Notes under the pieces: model-generated
Told to the model about the DNA's origin: nothing
Seen by the model: the letters and a program-made list of their open reading frames with translations, nothing else
The model's database searches: none
Translations under genes and position numbers: made by a program
Shown here: piece after piece, positions 22,250 to 32,503 of the stretch
Numbering within the stretch: position 1 is the first letter of the stretch
Layout of the letters: every line of letters starts with the position of its first letter
Assembly (NCBI GenBank): GCA_907164885.2
Contig: OU015493.1
Span: 51,781,996-51,845,995, forward strand
From: Dolomedes plantarius
Lineage: Eukaryota > Arthropoda > Arachnida > Araneae > Dolomedidae
Length of the DNA stretch: 64,000 bases
Reading direction: 5' to 3'

Positions 22250-24366
22250 GTATGTATCAGCATTCTTTTCTCACGTTTCATGATTTTTGGTACTTTGCTT
22301 TCACCATTTGTGACCTATGCTTAGTATAATGTGGCAGATAATAATCATCTAATGTCTTATTTGCAATGGCTTTATTTTTGATGCAGAAATGCTGTAAATA
22401 ATTGTTGTAAATAATTTTTCACAACTTCAAAAAATATATTTAAAAATAAGATAAATATTTTTTCACAGGATCTCCAGATTCTGTTCTTATAAGTGCAGAA
22501 TTTACTTTTGGATGCATTATAATTTCCTCGAAATCAATGCCTTTAATTATGGTGTATAATTGGAAACCAACTATCTAATCAACTAAAAAGTCTTATTTTG
22601 AGAATAATTATGTATTATCCTGTAAATTTTATTGTAATTTTGTATCCTGTAAATTATCCAGTTAAGTAATCAACTAAAAAGTCTTGTTTTGAGAATATTA
22701 TGTATAATCCTGTAAATTTTTAATCTGTAAATTTTTAATAAAGAACCTGAATTTTTACAGTATAATAAAAAAATGATAATGCTATTTGCTACATTGCTTA
22801 GCTGTATTACTTAGCTGATGCTGATAACAATCAATCTTCTTTAGAACCTTCAGAAAATCCTGTTCAGCAACTAAAGCTTTGTTTTATATTCTGTATCAAT
22901 TATTAATATAATTATTTATAATCTATTTTATAGTAATTATTTCATAGAAAATTGTTTTGAAAATAGAATAAAAATCATTTCAATAAATTTGATCAAAAGA
23001 AAATTTCATGAGATATGGTAGCATAATCAAGCTACAGAGAATGAATTCTTAATGAGTGATTAAACAGAATGTGTGACAATGAATAATTAAGAAAAATTAA
23101 AGCATTATTTTTCCCACCAAAATTAAGTGGCTTGAAAGAAAAATGATTTTGTATGAATTTAATGTTACTGTTTTTCTTTCTTTCTTTTAGGCAAACAGTG
23201 GGAAAGACACAAATGGGTGTCAGTTTTTCATAACATGTGCAAAATGTGACTTTTTAGATGGGAAACATGTTGTTTTTGGTAAGATTGTTCATTAAATACT
23301 GTCATATGTTTAAACACATATATTTTGTTACTTAAAAACTGTAAACAGTAACCCTGTTTACAGTTTTTAAGTAACAAAATATATGATATGATCCTAAAAC
23401 AGCAGAATTTTTCTCTAAAACTTCTTTTAGAAAGAAGTTTTAGATAAAAACTTTTCTCTAAAAGAGGTAACAGATAATTTCCTGTAAAATATGCAATGGA
23501 TGAAATACTTTTCCAATTTGTTAAATATTTTATGATACACTTTAAAATTACATTTGAGTTTTTGAAATTTGTGCATCTTAAAACCAGGAAATATAAAATC
23601 TAGGTGTCTTGAGCAACCAGATTATTATTACCATAGTTATAGGCAAATTAATATAAGAGTAAAATATTTATAGATGAAGAAGATATTTCAGTGTCCAAGT
23701 ATATTGTCTTAAAAGTGAAATCAAAAACTGTTTTAGATGTAACAAGGCTATTTGTCAGTGCTGCATGGTGCCATCATGTTAATCTGGGCATAGTATTTTT
23801 GCTACATACTTGCTCATTACAAAAGATCTTTGTTAATGCAACTTTTAAAGTTTCAAAATTTCATATTATATTCAGCTTATTTAATAATTTCTAATTTTAT
23901 TTATAAATTTTTTTTTCATATGTAAATATTTTTTGGGGTGGCGGTAGGGGGTGGGGAATTCTTCTGGCTTTCTTTTTCAATATTTTTTTAATTTTTTTTT
24001 TCTCCTGGAAAAAGCTCTTTCCAAATAATAATGATTAATATTTTTATTTGCTTGTGTTTGTTTTCCCATAAACTTCTTCCACGGAAAAAAAATCTTGTGT
24101 ACTTAAGCTATTAAGACCTAGGCATGTTTCCTAAAGTATGATTTTCAGCTTTCTTGTCCATCCATGCCTTACTCTGACTTTTGTTACTTATAACTGCATT
24201 ATTAGTGAGGAAATGTTTATTTAAATGAATTTTTGGTTCTTTTTAAATTATTGCAGGTCGTATTTTGGATGGACTCTTGGTTATGAGGAAAATAGAAAAT
24301 GTTCCAACAGGACCCAATAATAAACCCAAAATTCCTGTTTTGATATCACAGTGTGGTGAAATGTAA
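12547..24366 (+). CDS. PPIH: Peptidyl-prolyl cis-trans isomerase H (cyclophilin), seven coding exons
   Basis: Exons: 12547-12630, 16047-16111, 16966-17034, 19449-19491, 21126-21221, 23191-23278, 24257-24366. All introns are GT-AG and phases join exactly into 184 codons plus TAA; vertebrate PPIH is about 177. The product is a single-domain cyclophilin that, by family knowledge, catalyses prolyl cis-trans isomerisation and binds the U4/U6 snRNP in the nucleus. Seen: VVFFDITIG start of the barrel, active-site [15 protein letters not shown] (R73, F78, M79, Q81), SMANSG (A120), QFFIT (F132) and DGKHVVFG (H145), ending in the PPIH-like [10 protein letters not shown] and SQCGEM. The position equal to CypA Trp121 is Phe140 (CDFLDGKH), which usually weakens cyclosporin binding. 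The segment after SIYG is one residue longer than in fly and human forms as I know them. The start is the only in-frame ATG in exon 1. Confidence 0.96.
13832..14437 (-). CDS. OTU-like cysteine protease domain ORF, antisense in PPIH intron 1
   Basis: Open frame of about 200 codons from a good acceptor (TTTTTTAG ending at 14438) to TAA at 13832; the in-frame start may lie in an upstream exon not found. It begins with a basic stretch ([18 protein letters not shown]) and a polar linker. The OTU catalytic box follows as [12 protein letters not shown] (Asp and Cys of DGNCLF), then QLYNSSY and [13 protein letters not shown], matching the later OTU strands. The frame ends after VVHFCYFKN, where the His-containing strand is expected, so the domain may lack its last residues. 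OTU domains act as deubiquitinases and also ride in transposons such as some Helitron-related and viral-like elements. Whether this is expressed is unknown. Confidence 0.55.
   Translation of the reverse strand, partial: KKNAEHAKRYRDKLKLKKQCAELDSVLSSKEDSLPMILIENNKETNHHHDKNCEELIYSQFQSQQPINIEAQQVISSSFPSFQAPYEEHDECSRPNVQLHHEIDIACDGNCLFSYLIRILHLQISASVLRQQLYNSSYLNACQNPISVRSILSSEFEYGDLDCLFIFSRTYNQNICMHFHYFNNNTKREVVHFCYFKNTLI
14681..15140. repeat. Tandem repeat, 200-bp unit, two full copies and part of a third
   Basis: ATAATGACAC occurs at 14681, 14881 and 15081, an exact 200-bp period. Units differ at a few positions only. Each contains a short (CA)n tract and CAACCGCAGTTTCTGTTTC. Minus-strand ORFs of 89-124 codons across the array are repeat artefacts. 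Confidence 0.93.
15141..15345. repeat. GC-rich insert, possible SINE
   Basis: A sharply GC-richer block follows the 200-bp array. On the minus strand it contains GAGTTCGGGCCTC, loosely like a tRNA B box. No A box, tail or TSD was confirmed, so this is only a candidate. Confidence 0.25.
16112..16965 (+). other. PPIH intron 2 (854 bp)
   Basis: Donor GTAATG, acceptor TTATAG. No inner feature seen. Confidence 0.9.
17970..18010. repeat. Perfect inverted repeat, 15-bp arms
   Basis: GTCAGGTTAACAAAA at 17970-17984 is the exact reverse complement of 17996-18010; loop 11 nt. It sits in PPIH intron 3. Confidence 0.95.
18486..18661. mobile_element. Harbinger-like MITE in PPIH intron 3
   Basis: Termini TTAGGGGCTGTCCACAT and AGAACAGGCCCTAA are inverted repeats. 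The interior contains CCTCCAAATGATTAGCCAC and a TGATTGGTTTAAAAT block, also present in the 38281-38900 cluster. The TTA/TAA ends and GGCCTGTTC terminus suggest PIF/Harbinger, but the exact TSD cannot be fixed because the ends are palindromic. Confidence 0.7.
19492..21125 (+). other. PPIH intron 4 (1,634 bp)
   Basis: Donor GTAAGT, acceptor CTACAG. AT-rich, nothing else recognised. Confidence 0.9.
22193..22250. repeat. (TATC)n(CA)n(TA)n compound microsatellite
   Basis: A TCTA run, then about 12 CA units, then TA units. Confidence 0.93.
22577..22740. repeat. Tandem duplication, about 101-bp unit
   Basis: AATCAACTAAAAAGTCTT at 22577 recurs at 22678, each followed by TTTTGAGAATA and ATCCTGTAAATTTT. 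Confidence 0.8.
23317..23385. repeat. Perfect 31-bp inverted repeat with 7-nt loop
   Basis: Arm 23317-23347 is exactly reverse-complementary to 23355-23385; the loop is GTAACCC. It lies 39 nt after the exon 6 donor. It could fold as an RNA hairpin in the pre-mRNA on either strand. Confidence 0.95.
23414..23444. repeat. Perfect 14-bp inverted repeat
   Basis: TCTAAAACTTCTTT at 23414-23427 pairs with 23431-23444 around a TAG loop, 29 nt after the larger hairpin. Confidence 0.92.
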
Positions 24367-26682
24367 CATTGTTTTTATAATTATTTAATTAAATTGTTTC
24401 TATTTTTATATATTGGTATCAGTAATTGATTGTAAGATACATAAAAAAAAAAAACTTTGAAGTTGGCTTCATTATGTTCCTTTCTAATCATTTGAAAAAA
24501 TTTCAAAATCATTATTAATTTAGCTGTTGTGTTCAGCTATCTAGTCAAGAAAAGTTTTATTTCAGTCTTTTCTTTAAAAACTTAGTTTTATAGCTTTGTC
24601 TGCATAAAAAGTGATTTATATGTTGTAATGTAAAGGATTTGGGGAAAAAATTCAGATTTAAATGAAAATTTGTTGCACAAATTTAATGTAATTATTCAGT
24701 GTCCAATTTGTTATAAAAGTCATTGGGTGGACAACTTGAAAAATTTCTACTAGGCATATCTTTAACAACTGAGCTCACTGTGTTTGTTGTTTGAAATCAT
24801 CATTTTCCATGTAGTCTACTGTCTCCTAATATGAAACCAGATTAGTATGGAAATTAATATTTAATCAATAACTTATAGGCATGATAGAAAGTTATGCTCA
24901 GACTATGCTAATCTTGCTATGTTTCTTCTAGTTTCCTATTATTTATCTTCAAATTTCATTTTAAAAATTTATTTTATTAATAATTTGAAATAAAGAATGT
25001 AAGGTATTAAAGAAAATTTTCTTCCTGATGGTGTATTTTTATAGTCATACATACAGAAATATTTATGAGGCTATTTTTAAATTTTTGCTGAATAAAAGTT
25101 TTTTAAAAAGATTTAAGTACTCCCTTTAAATTATCTGACTCTCTAATTAATATATAATGTTATTTTTAAAGTATTTTGTTAGAAGAAAGGAAATAGGCTG
25201 TGTTAAAAGAAAATTTTAAAAAGTGAAACCAGTGCAATTCATATCATTTAAGTGTATTAAACTGGCATTTTTCTATGCAACTTTACTAGTTAAAATATAT
25301 GTTTTACTAAAAATTGAGTTTTTTTTTGGAAAATTTTGGGAAAGTATATTAGTTAATATAAATAAAAAATCATTAGTTCAGTAATTGGTAAAATAAACTG
25401 GATTCAAATTTTAGTAGGTATTTAAAAATATATGTCTAGGAAAAAAGAAGCAGTGTATCCACAGAGCACAGCAAATGGAGAATATTGCCAAATGATACAA
25501 CTGAAAAACTATGATGAAGGTAATAATGTCAACCAAAAGAAATCTATAAAATAGTGAAGTGAGAGATGAATGTTAAAAGAGTGAAAAGTAGTAGTATGAA
25601 GAGGGCCAAAACAGGAAAAATTTACTCTGAAAATCTAGAAAATAATTAATGTATTGTGTTTTCTTTCTGCTGATGAGGAAAAACAAACAAAAAGTTATTA
25701 AAAGTGAACTTATTTTTATCTTTATTATTTTATAGATTTTTCAGTTGGTATTATTTCTTTCTTCACAGTTATTCTATTTTACCATTTAGCAATGTCTTTG
25801 CCTCATTATAAGGGGGATGTTTTGTGATTTCACAGTTTCTTCCTTTTATGAGGAGGACTGCTTTAGCTGCCTTTGAAAATTGAACTCAGTTTAATTCAAT
25901 GAATCAATGAAAATAATGTTAGTCTCTTTTTCCTAGTTTTGGTGCTCTCATTTCCTTTTTCTGATATTAATGCCTAAGTCTTTTAATATGATTTATCCAG
26001 AAAATATTTAGAGTGAACATTAAAAGTACAAATAGAAGATCTGAATGCAGAGTATGATTTCTATATCATTCAAGCACTGAGATGTCAGTGTGAATTTTTT
26101 TTTATTCTTGCTTTCAACCTGTTCTTGAAATTCACAAATTTAAAGTCTGGGATAATGAATCTTTTGATGAAGTACCTGAGAAACAGTTCCACAACACAGT
26201 GTTTGAATATTTTTCTAGTAATGAAAACATTTGGGCTTTATCGATAAAAAATGGACAAATTAAAACAAACAGAGGAATATCAACTGATCATAAAATACTA
26301 GAATTTATTATAATAATAATGCTTTGTAATATATTTTTTGTGCATTCTATGCTTTGTATATTTTGCTAAAATAGTCAGCAATGTATAAAGGACCAGAATA
26401 AAATCAGATATTTTGTCTCTATAGATTTTAGAAACTTACTAATTATTTGTATTTAAAAGTAATCAATTTCAAAGTAAAGTCTTATTTGAGAATGATTTCC
26501 GCTTGCTTAATTTATTATTAATTTAGTGACGAATGGTAAACTCCAGAAAATTTACTAGTAAAATTAAAAAATGGGAACATGATCCATAACCTTCTTATGC
26601 TAATAATTTCAGCTGTGATCTATTTATTTATTTTAAAAAAAGCTTTTTCCAAAAATGTGTTTTCAAAGAACCCATAATTGTA
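24367..26682 (+). other. PPIH 3' UTR and AT-rich intergenic DNA
   Basis: The 3' UTR presumably starts here. Candidate AATAAA signals occur at 24989-24994 and near 25091. Beyond this no gene or repeat is recognised. Confidence 0.5.
24989..24994 (+). promoter_or_regulatory. Candidate poly(A) signal of PPIH
   Basis: AATAAA about 620 nt after the stop. Others exist; no cleavage site can be proven from sequence. Confidence 0.3.
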
Positions 26683-27431
26683 TTGGGTGGTTCACTCGAT
26701 AGAGGCCTCGAATATTCTTTCATGACTCTCGCTAGGATGAAGCAATCTGAACCAGACAAATACGCTACATACCTTGACGTAATCGAATGCATTACATGCG
26801 ATACTGGAAGTTATCTGCATTCACCCAAATGTGAGCCGCAGAAAATCCTTTTGCCACTCACCAAATACTGCTCGATGATCAAAAAGTTGATATGTGGTGC
26901 GCGATGTTTCGGTTGCACACCATAGGCCCCATTTTCTTTGACACCAGTGTGAACACCGATGTGTACCTGAACATTTTTGAACAGTTCGGGAATCAACTGG
27001 ATGACCATGTGTTAACGGAAGGTTACTTCCAGCTAGATGGAGCAACGTGTCAAACATCGGCAAGGAACAGTGGGGAAATCGAGTATTTCTTCGGCATCAG
27101 GGTAATTTCAAAGGGGCTTTGGCCAGATCGCCGGATCTGACACCACCAGACTTCTTCCTTTGGGACAAGCCTTGCACCATTGAAGATTTTAAGTAAAACG
27201 TCCAAATTGAAATTTATGCTATTCCTCCGATATGCTTTCAAATACGTTCAGGAACATGGAGCGCCGTGTCGAAATGTGTCTGGCAGAAAAGAAATCTTTT
27301 CCAGCATCACATGTAATGCAATCGATTACACATACCTCAGGGTATGTAGTGTATTTATCTGGTTCAGATTGCCTCATCATAGCGGGAGTTATGACAGAAT
27401 ATTCGGGGCCTCTGCTGAGTGAATCACCCTA
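26683..27431 (+). mobile_element. Deleted mariner-like element with long terminal inverted repeats
   Basis: The left end (TTGGGTGGTTCACTCGATAG) and right end (reverse complement TAGGGTGATTCACTCAGCAG) are inverted repeats for about 120 bp, each next to TA. Between them lies the C-terminal part of a transposase. Total about 750 bp, so the N-terminal half was lost by internal deletion. Confidence 0.85.
26892..27325 (+). pseudogene. Mariner-like transposase, C-terminal fragment
   Basis: Reads IGPIFFDTSVNTDVYLNIF, then EGYFQLDGATCQTSA with the second catalytic Asp, a run ending FGIR, then (frame-shifted) ISKGLWP and a degraded TPPDFFLWD segment with the third Asp. The typical partner motifs are SPDLTP and CDFFLWG in this group. 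A frameshift lies near 27110-27120 and further shifts follow. N-terminal HTH domains and first Asp are absent. Confidence 0.8.
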
Positions 27432-28542
27432 TATTATATTCAAGGTATGTATTTCTACTTTTATATGTTGGAATTCATTTTCCAAGAATCCAGTGGTAAC
27501 ATCTAATGTATAATTTATTCAGCCTGCTAATTTTGAGGACAAGAAACTCAAAACCTTGTTATAAGAATAGCTAGAAAAATTTAAAAAAAAAAAAAAAACT
27601 ACTTTTGAATGAGAATAGGTTACCGTAATACTATTAGGATACATCAATAATTCTGTTTATGTAAAATCCACAAATCTGACTAAAAATAGTGCATAGCATG
27701 TGACATTAGAAAACATTAAATGGGAATTCCTAAAATCTTCTTTTTAGTATAATCTCAACAGTAACTTATTTCAGAAAAAAGGCTATTTCTGTAATATCCA
27801 TAGTTGTATTATTATTTAGGCTTGATTTTCCACATTAATTGGCAATCATTATTATCACTGAAATTTGCTGTCTTAAGATAAAGTATCTTATATTGCACCT
27901 GATTTCACACTCATAGCCAGAAACACTAGGGTGTACTCATTTCAACATTAAGATTATTTTTCTATTTACAACACTTCTTAACTTATACTTGCAATATTCA
28001 AAATAATACTTTATAATCACCAATTTTTTTTCTAACACTTAACAGATGCTATTATAGAGACCAGTATACTCACAGTGGTACAGTGGTGAGGGAAAAATTA
28101 CTGGTAGACTTTTTATTTTTTTAAAATTTGTATAAATTAAAACCATTTATACATTAAATATATGTAGAAGCGAACTTTGGCAATGATTATACGTGGTCAT
28201 ACCTGCGGTTCGTGTTGTAATTAGTTAAGTTATCATAATACATATGTAAGGAGAAGAAAGCATATGAGTATATACATGCACGTATATATGTATGCAACAG
28301 CAATGTCGAATAGAGGCAGAAATTCTGGAGATTCCCATGTAAAAAGAATAAAGGTATAACGTGAGTATGTTATTTTCACAACTTTTTCTGAAATATATTG
28401 AGGTGTTGCAGAAATTAATTCCACACGATTTTTTCTTGGTCAGATAGTAATATAATGTGTTCTCTTTTAAGTATTATGAATAATAGCTAAAAATATGTTT
28501 TAGAGTAAAATAGGGATTGTCGCGAAGCGTAAAAATCTTATA
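27432..28542. other. AT-rich intergenic DNA
   Basis: No gene or repeat family recognised. Confidence 0.6.
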
Positions 28543-28839
28543 TGTTGTTGCTAATGCGGAGGCTTTTGTCCGGAGAAAATCGCACTAAATATCCGCGAGA
28601 TCCGTTGGCTTCTTAAACCGAGCACCCCGAGGGGCGGCAGTTAGAGGGCTCGTACCTTCCCCCTCTCTCTGACAACATGAAATGATTATTCGGTCTGCGT
28701 ATTTAACGTCCCCCATATCCGGCTCAGGCATGAAGGCATTCAATGGCACTCGTCGGGATGCGAACTGAGCTCCATCCGCCCGCAGTCCATCGCGGTCACT
28801 AGGATGCCTAGGGTCTGTTTTTCCTTTTTTTTTTAAAAC
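28543..28839 (-). mobile_element. tRNA-derived SINE (minus strand)
   Basis: Flanked by AATCTTATA at 28534-28542 and 28840-28848 (9-bp TSD). On the minus strand a tRNA-like head has a B-box-like CAGTTCGCATCCC. The 3' part ends in AGCCTCCGCATTA, a tail also seen in the SINE at 52532-52756. The 90-codon ORF inside is incidental. Confidence 0.65.
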
Positions 28840-28880
28840 AATCTTATAGGTATGCACGCATGTTTATATAATGTTCAAAC

Positions 28881-29104
28881 CATTGGCGGCTCCAAGGGGG
28901 GGGGGGGCAATAGGGGCAATTGCCCCTCCCAAAAAAGCCCGGCGTATTTTGTTTTCATAGCCTAAAGTTATATAATCGTAGACCGAATACTAAATGAGTT
29001 TAAATTTAAAATGAGACGTTGTTTATTTCTTATATATATATATATATATAGCCCCCCCCCCAAAAAAAAAAAAAAAAAAAAAAACTGGGCTGGAGCCGCC
29101 CCTG
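28881..29104. mobile_element. hAT-type MITE, 224 bp, 8-bp TSD
   Basis: Ends CATTGGCGGCTCCA and (reverse complement) CAGGGGCGGCTCCA are inverted repeats. Exact 8-bp TSD GTTCAAAC at 28873-28880 and 29105-29112. The interior holds G12, (TA)n, C10 and A-rich tracts and no coding capacity. Confidence 0.88.
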
Positions 29105-29112
29105 GTTCAAAC

Positions 29113-30912
29113 TTCCAAGTTTGTAATTCAGTTATGTAAAAACTGCACAATAACTCATATCTGTCTGACTGCGGTAACCCTGCAATGAATAGAAACATTG
29201 TAAAAAAATTCGATAAAAATCTGACCACTAGTTAGTGAGTTATGGGTAATTTTAATTATATTTCATGATGTATCTATCATTCAACTGAGAAAATGATTAG
29301 GTTCATTTCAAATGGTTGTCGTTTTTATTTGGTTAAGAACTCGTTTGTTTTCAGAAAATGTTGCTATCTCTGTAATGTGTTCTACACGCTAAAGAAAAGA
29401 AAAGGAAAATGTCCGATTATTTTGAAAGATGCTCTAAAGAAGATTAACTGAAACTGTTGTCATTAAAATGTATTTAAAACTCGGAAATTATTTTTCAAAA
29501 TAAAATAATAAGGAATAACTGATATCGATTTTGGAAATGTAACACGATTGAAACGTAGTGTTAAATTATGCATTATTGAAATTAACTTGAATTCAATGTG
29601 AACTATGAACTGTGGGTGGCTAAACAGGTCCTGTGTAGTTTAGAGTATACATAAACACAAATTCATACGTTATGGCAATATGCATGTTTACGTATGCAAA
29701 CATACATACAGACGTAAGTAGTTATTTATATTATATAGAGAAATTTTGAATTTTGCCGCGTTTACTTGGAAACTACGGGGAAGCGTAATCTTACCCTTGT
29801 TCGTATTTGCACTGAGTGATTGCTCATGCACTCTGACAGCTCCCTGCGTTCACCTCAATACCAAACTGGACACGCGAAGAGAAGGGTTCGTTGCCCCTGA
29901 CCCACAGGCACACTGCCCTTTCCTCTCCAATCCTCGCTGACCTCTCATGAGTGAGCTGATTTATGCGCGGGGCGATGAGACGCTTTCTGTGGACGGTTCT
30001 GCTGCCACGGAGAGACGTTGCACTGCTTATACGATATGGGGCACATTCCATCCCTCAGAGACGGGGGCCTGTCGTTCATTCGAGCGCCACGGAAAATAGA
30101 TTTTTCCATTTTAAGTGAGCTACCGTTCTCAAATATGTTGTCTGGCGGGACGAAATATTTATTTACATAATAAAGAAAAGATTCTATTACATTTATTAAA
30201 AAGAATAATTATGTTAAAAAGGAATCTTAGTCTCACTTCGCGCACATTCTTTGAATTCGAATATAATATAAATTAACTGCAAAGTATTAATTCTTAGATG
30301 CTTCAGAACAGGACAAGTTTCTTTTAACTCGAGCATTATTCCATCCATTTAGTTGCGCAGACTGAAATTCTAGCTGCAAAATTTTCATAAAAGTTGGGGG
30401 GGGGGGGCAAAATTACTCTCGTTCTTAAATTCAAGGACAACCATATAGTTAAAGAAAGAAACAAATGTAAATGATTTAAATCTTGCAAAAGAGTTTATGA
30501 TCCATCCTGCTGCTATTAGTTTGGTCCACAATGCAGGCCTTTTAAGGAGACGGGATGAAAAGGGGGGGGGGGATTTCCCTGGGTCCATGATATGCTGGGG
30601 TCGGGCGTTAGAACTTAAAACAGTGAAAAAAAAAAAACCGTATGCCAGCGATGCCAACTCTGCGTCATCTGTCCAGCGGTTCTGATTCTGTGATCGATCG
30701 ATGCAGCAGCATGCGCAGAAATTTTCAAAGGGTTACGGGGGTTACTATGCAAGAGTAGTTTGGAGCAATCAGTGCAAAGCTTAAACAAACAATAAAGAAA
30801 AAAATACAAATGAATATAGAAAACAATTGCTACATTTATTGATAATTAAATTTACTTTATTATATTTATAAAATCAGAGTCGAAAATCGAGACGACGAGG
30901 GGCTTTTGCCAT
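29113..30912. other. Intergenic DNA with an unexplained GC-richer block
   Basis: No gene recognised. 29740-30080 is clearly GC- and CpG-richer than its surroundings, without a long ORF or repeat match. G runs occur at 30396-30407 and 30562-30572. Confidence 0.45.
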
Positions 30913-32491
30913 TTAATGAAGGATGCTTCCTGCAGGGACATTTATATTTCTATGAATGTTCAGCAGAACAAGGCCATTACGGCGTCCCTCACTGGTGATG
31001 TTTCGCAAATAAGTTTTTAACCGCCTGAGGTTGGAAAAAGACCGTTCACTGGATGGAGTGTACACTGGGAGTATGCAATGGGTTTTCAATAGAGAGTTTG
31101 TCGCTGGAAACAGTTGTGAATTACTCTCGTCTAAAGCACCTAGAGCTACAGCATTCTGTGGAAGCAAGTCCAGACTAGCTAGATGGCAATACCATAGTCT
31201 TAGTTCCCCTAGTAGAGCTTCTTAACTGTATTCTACAACCTCTGCATATGTAAAGTGCAGCTTTCTCGCTTCTCTGTCTTGCTCAGCCGTCATCTTTAGA
31301 TTTTTCCCCCCTGGTAGCAAACATTTGGGGCTCGATAGAATATCCTTATGCTGAAGGAAACGTTCCTGCATTTGCTGAAGAAAAGAATCCAATAAAGGAA
31401 TATATACTGCTGCTCTGAAATAATTTTCATGTGAATCTGCCGGGATGTTGTATCTATTTTTCTGACGGCCAACACGACGAGGAATTTTTACATCGACATT
31501 CTGTTTATCACATGTTTCAGTTACTGCAGTGAAAATATCATGGAATTCTTTCTCTGCATGATTTCTTATTTCTTTCATTACACTCTTACAATGGTCAGCA
31601 TAACCCACTGCTTCAGTTAAGTCCATGTCCTCAGTTTGTAAAAATCTACTTAGAGGAAGTGTAACAGTAAACAGTTGATGAAGACTGTAAATTGCTACTA
31701 AAAACTCAGCTTGATTTATAACACTTATTAAGTAATTTGCAGTTGCTGCTGTTTCTTTATCATCATATACAGATAGTTCTTCAAGTGAGTCGAATACAGC
31801 TGGTAACAGTTCTATAAATATTATTACAGAGTCGTGCCGATCTATCCATCTAGATGGACACAATTTTTTCAGACGACTATGAGAAGCAGAAGGTAACTGT
31901 GATTCGATTAAAGTACTTAAAACCTGCTGCCGTTTCGACGAACTATTAAAGAAATTGACACGTGCCAAGTGCCCCTTTTGCATTTCGAACTGCGCTTACA
32001 TTGCATGCATAGCTGAGAGCACGATTTAAGCAGTGAGAACTGCAATGAACATACAGTGCATTAGGAAATTGTTGTTTTATGTGTGCCTGAACTCCACTGA
32101 ATTTACCACTCATGGCATTATATCCGTCATATCCTTGACCTCTTAATTTGTTCACGTCGATACCGTAAACTTTCAAACTATTCAGAATCGTTGAGGCTAG
32201 ACCTGCACCAGTTTCATCTTTCACGGGCACAAACTGCAGAAATCCTTCATATATACATGCCTTTCCATCAACATTACCCAAAAAACGAACACAAAGAGAA
32301 AGTTGTTGAATACCAGCAATATCAGTTGTTTCATCTGCTAACACACAGAATCCATCACCACTGTTGATTTTCTGTACTATTTCTCCTAAGACGACAGTAT
32401 TACAATCTGCTATTACTATATCATTTTGTATCCTGGAGCTAATGTACATCGCATTTTTACTGTCTGTGTTTCTGCAGTTCATCATCGCCAC
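30913..32491 (-). pseudogene. hAT (ZMYM1-like) transposase, catalytic and dimerisation domains
   Basis: The frame from 32491 holds KNAMYISSRIQNDIV, first catalytic Asp region VLADETTDIAGIQQLSLCV, the second Asp in GQGYDGYNAMSGKFSG and the CSSHCLNRALSYAC motif. A frameshift near 31960-31980 leads into the frame 31222-31983, with SRWIDRHDSV and a long helical insertion domain. A TAA at 31222-31224 follows VVEYS; the same frame resumes as ALLGELRLWY and ends with the hAT dimerisation region (CILPVYTPSSERSFSNLRR, YLRN, NGLVLLNIHRNI) at 30913. At least two breaks, so non-functional. Confidence 0.9.
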
Positions 32492-32503
32492 CCTGCTCTA
32501 AAG

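Larger units (their letters stand above)
21222..23190 (+). other. PPIH intron 5 (1,969 bp)
   Basis: Donor GTAGTT, acceptor TCTTTTAG after a strong pyrimidine tract. Holds the microsatellite at 22193-22250 and a small tandem duplication at 22577-22735. Confidence 0.9.
23279..24256 (+). other. PPIH intron 6 (978 bp)
   Basis: Donor GTAAGA, acceptor TTGCAG. Contains two perfect hairpins close to its 5' end. Confidence 0.9.

Noticed and set aside
26683..26925. 80-codon ORF MGGSLDRGLEYS...
   Set aside because: Most of it is the terminal inverted repeat of the mariner-like element, not a gene.
28968..29228. 86-codon minus-strand ORF
   Set aside because: Consists of poly-Phe, Gly and Ile-Tyr runs from homopolymers and (TA)n in a MITE.
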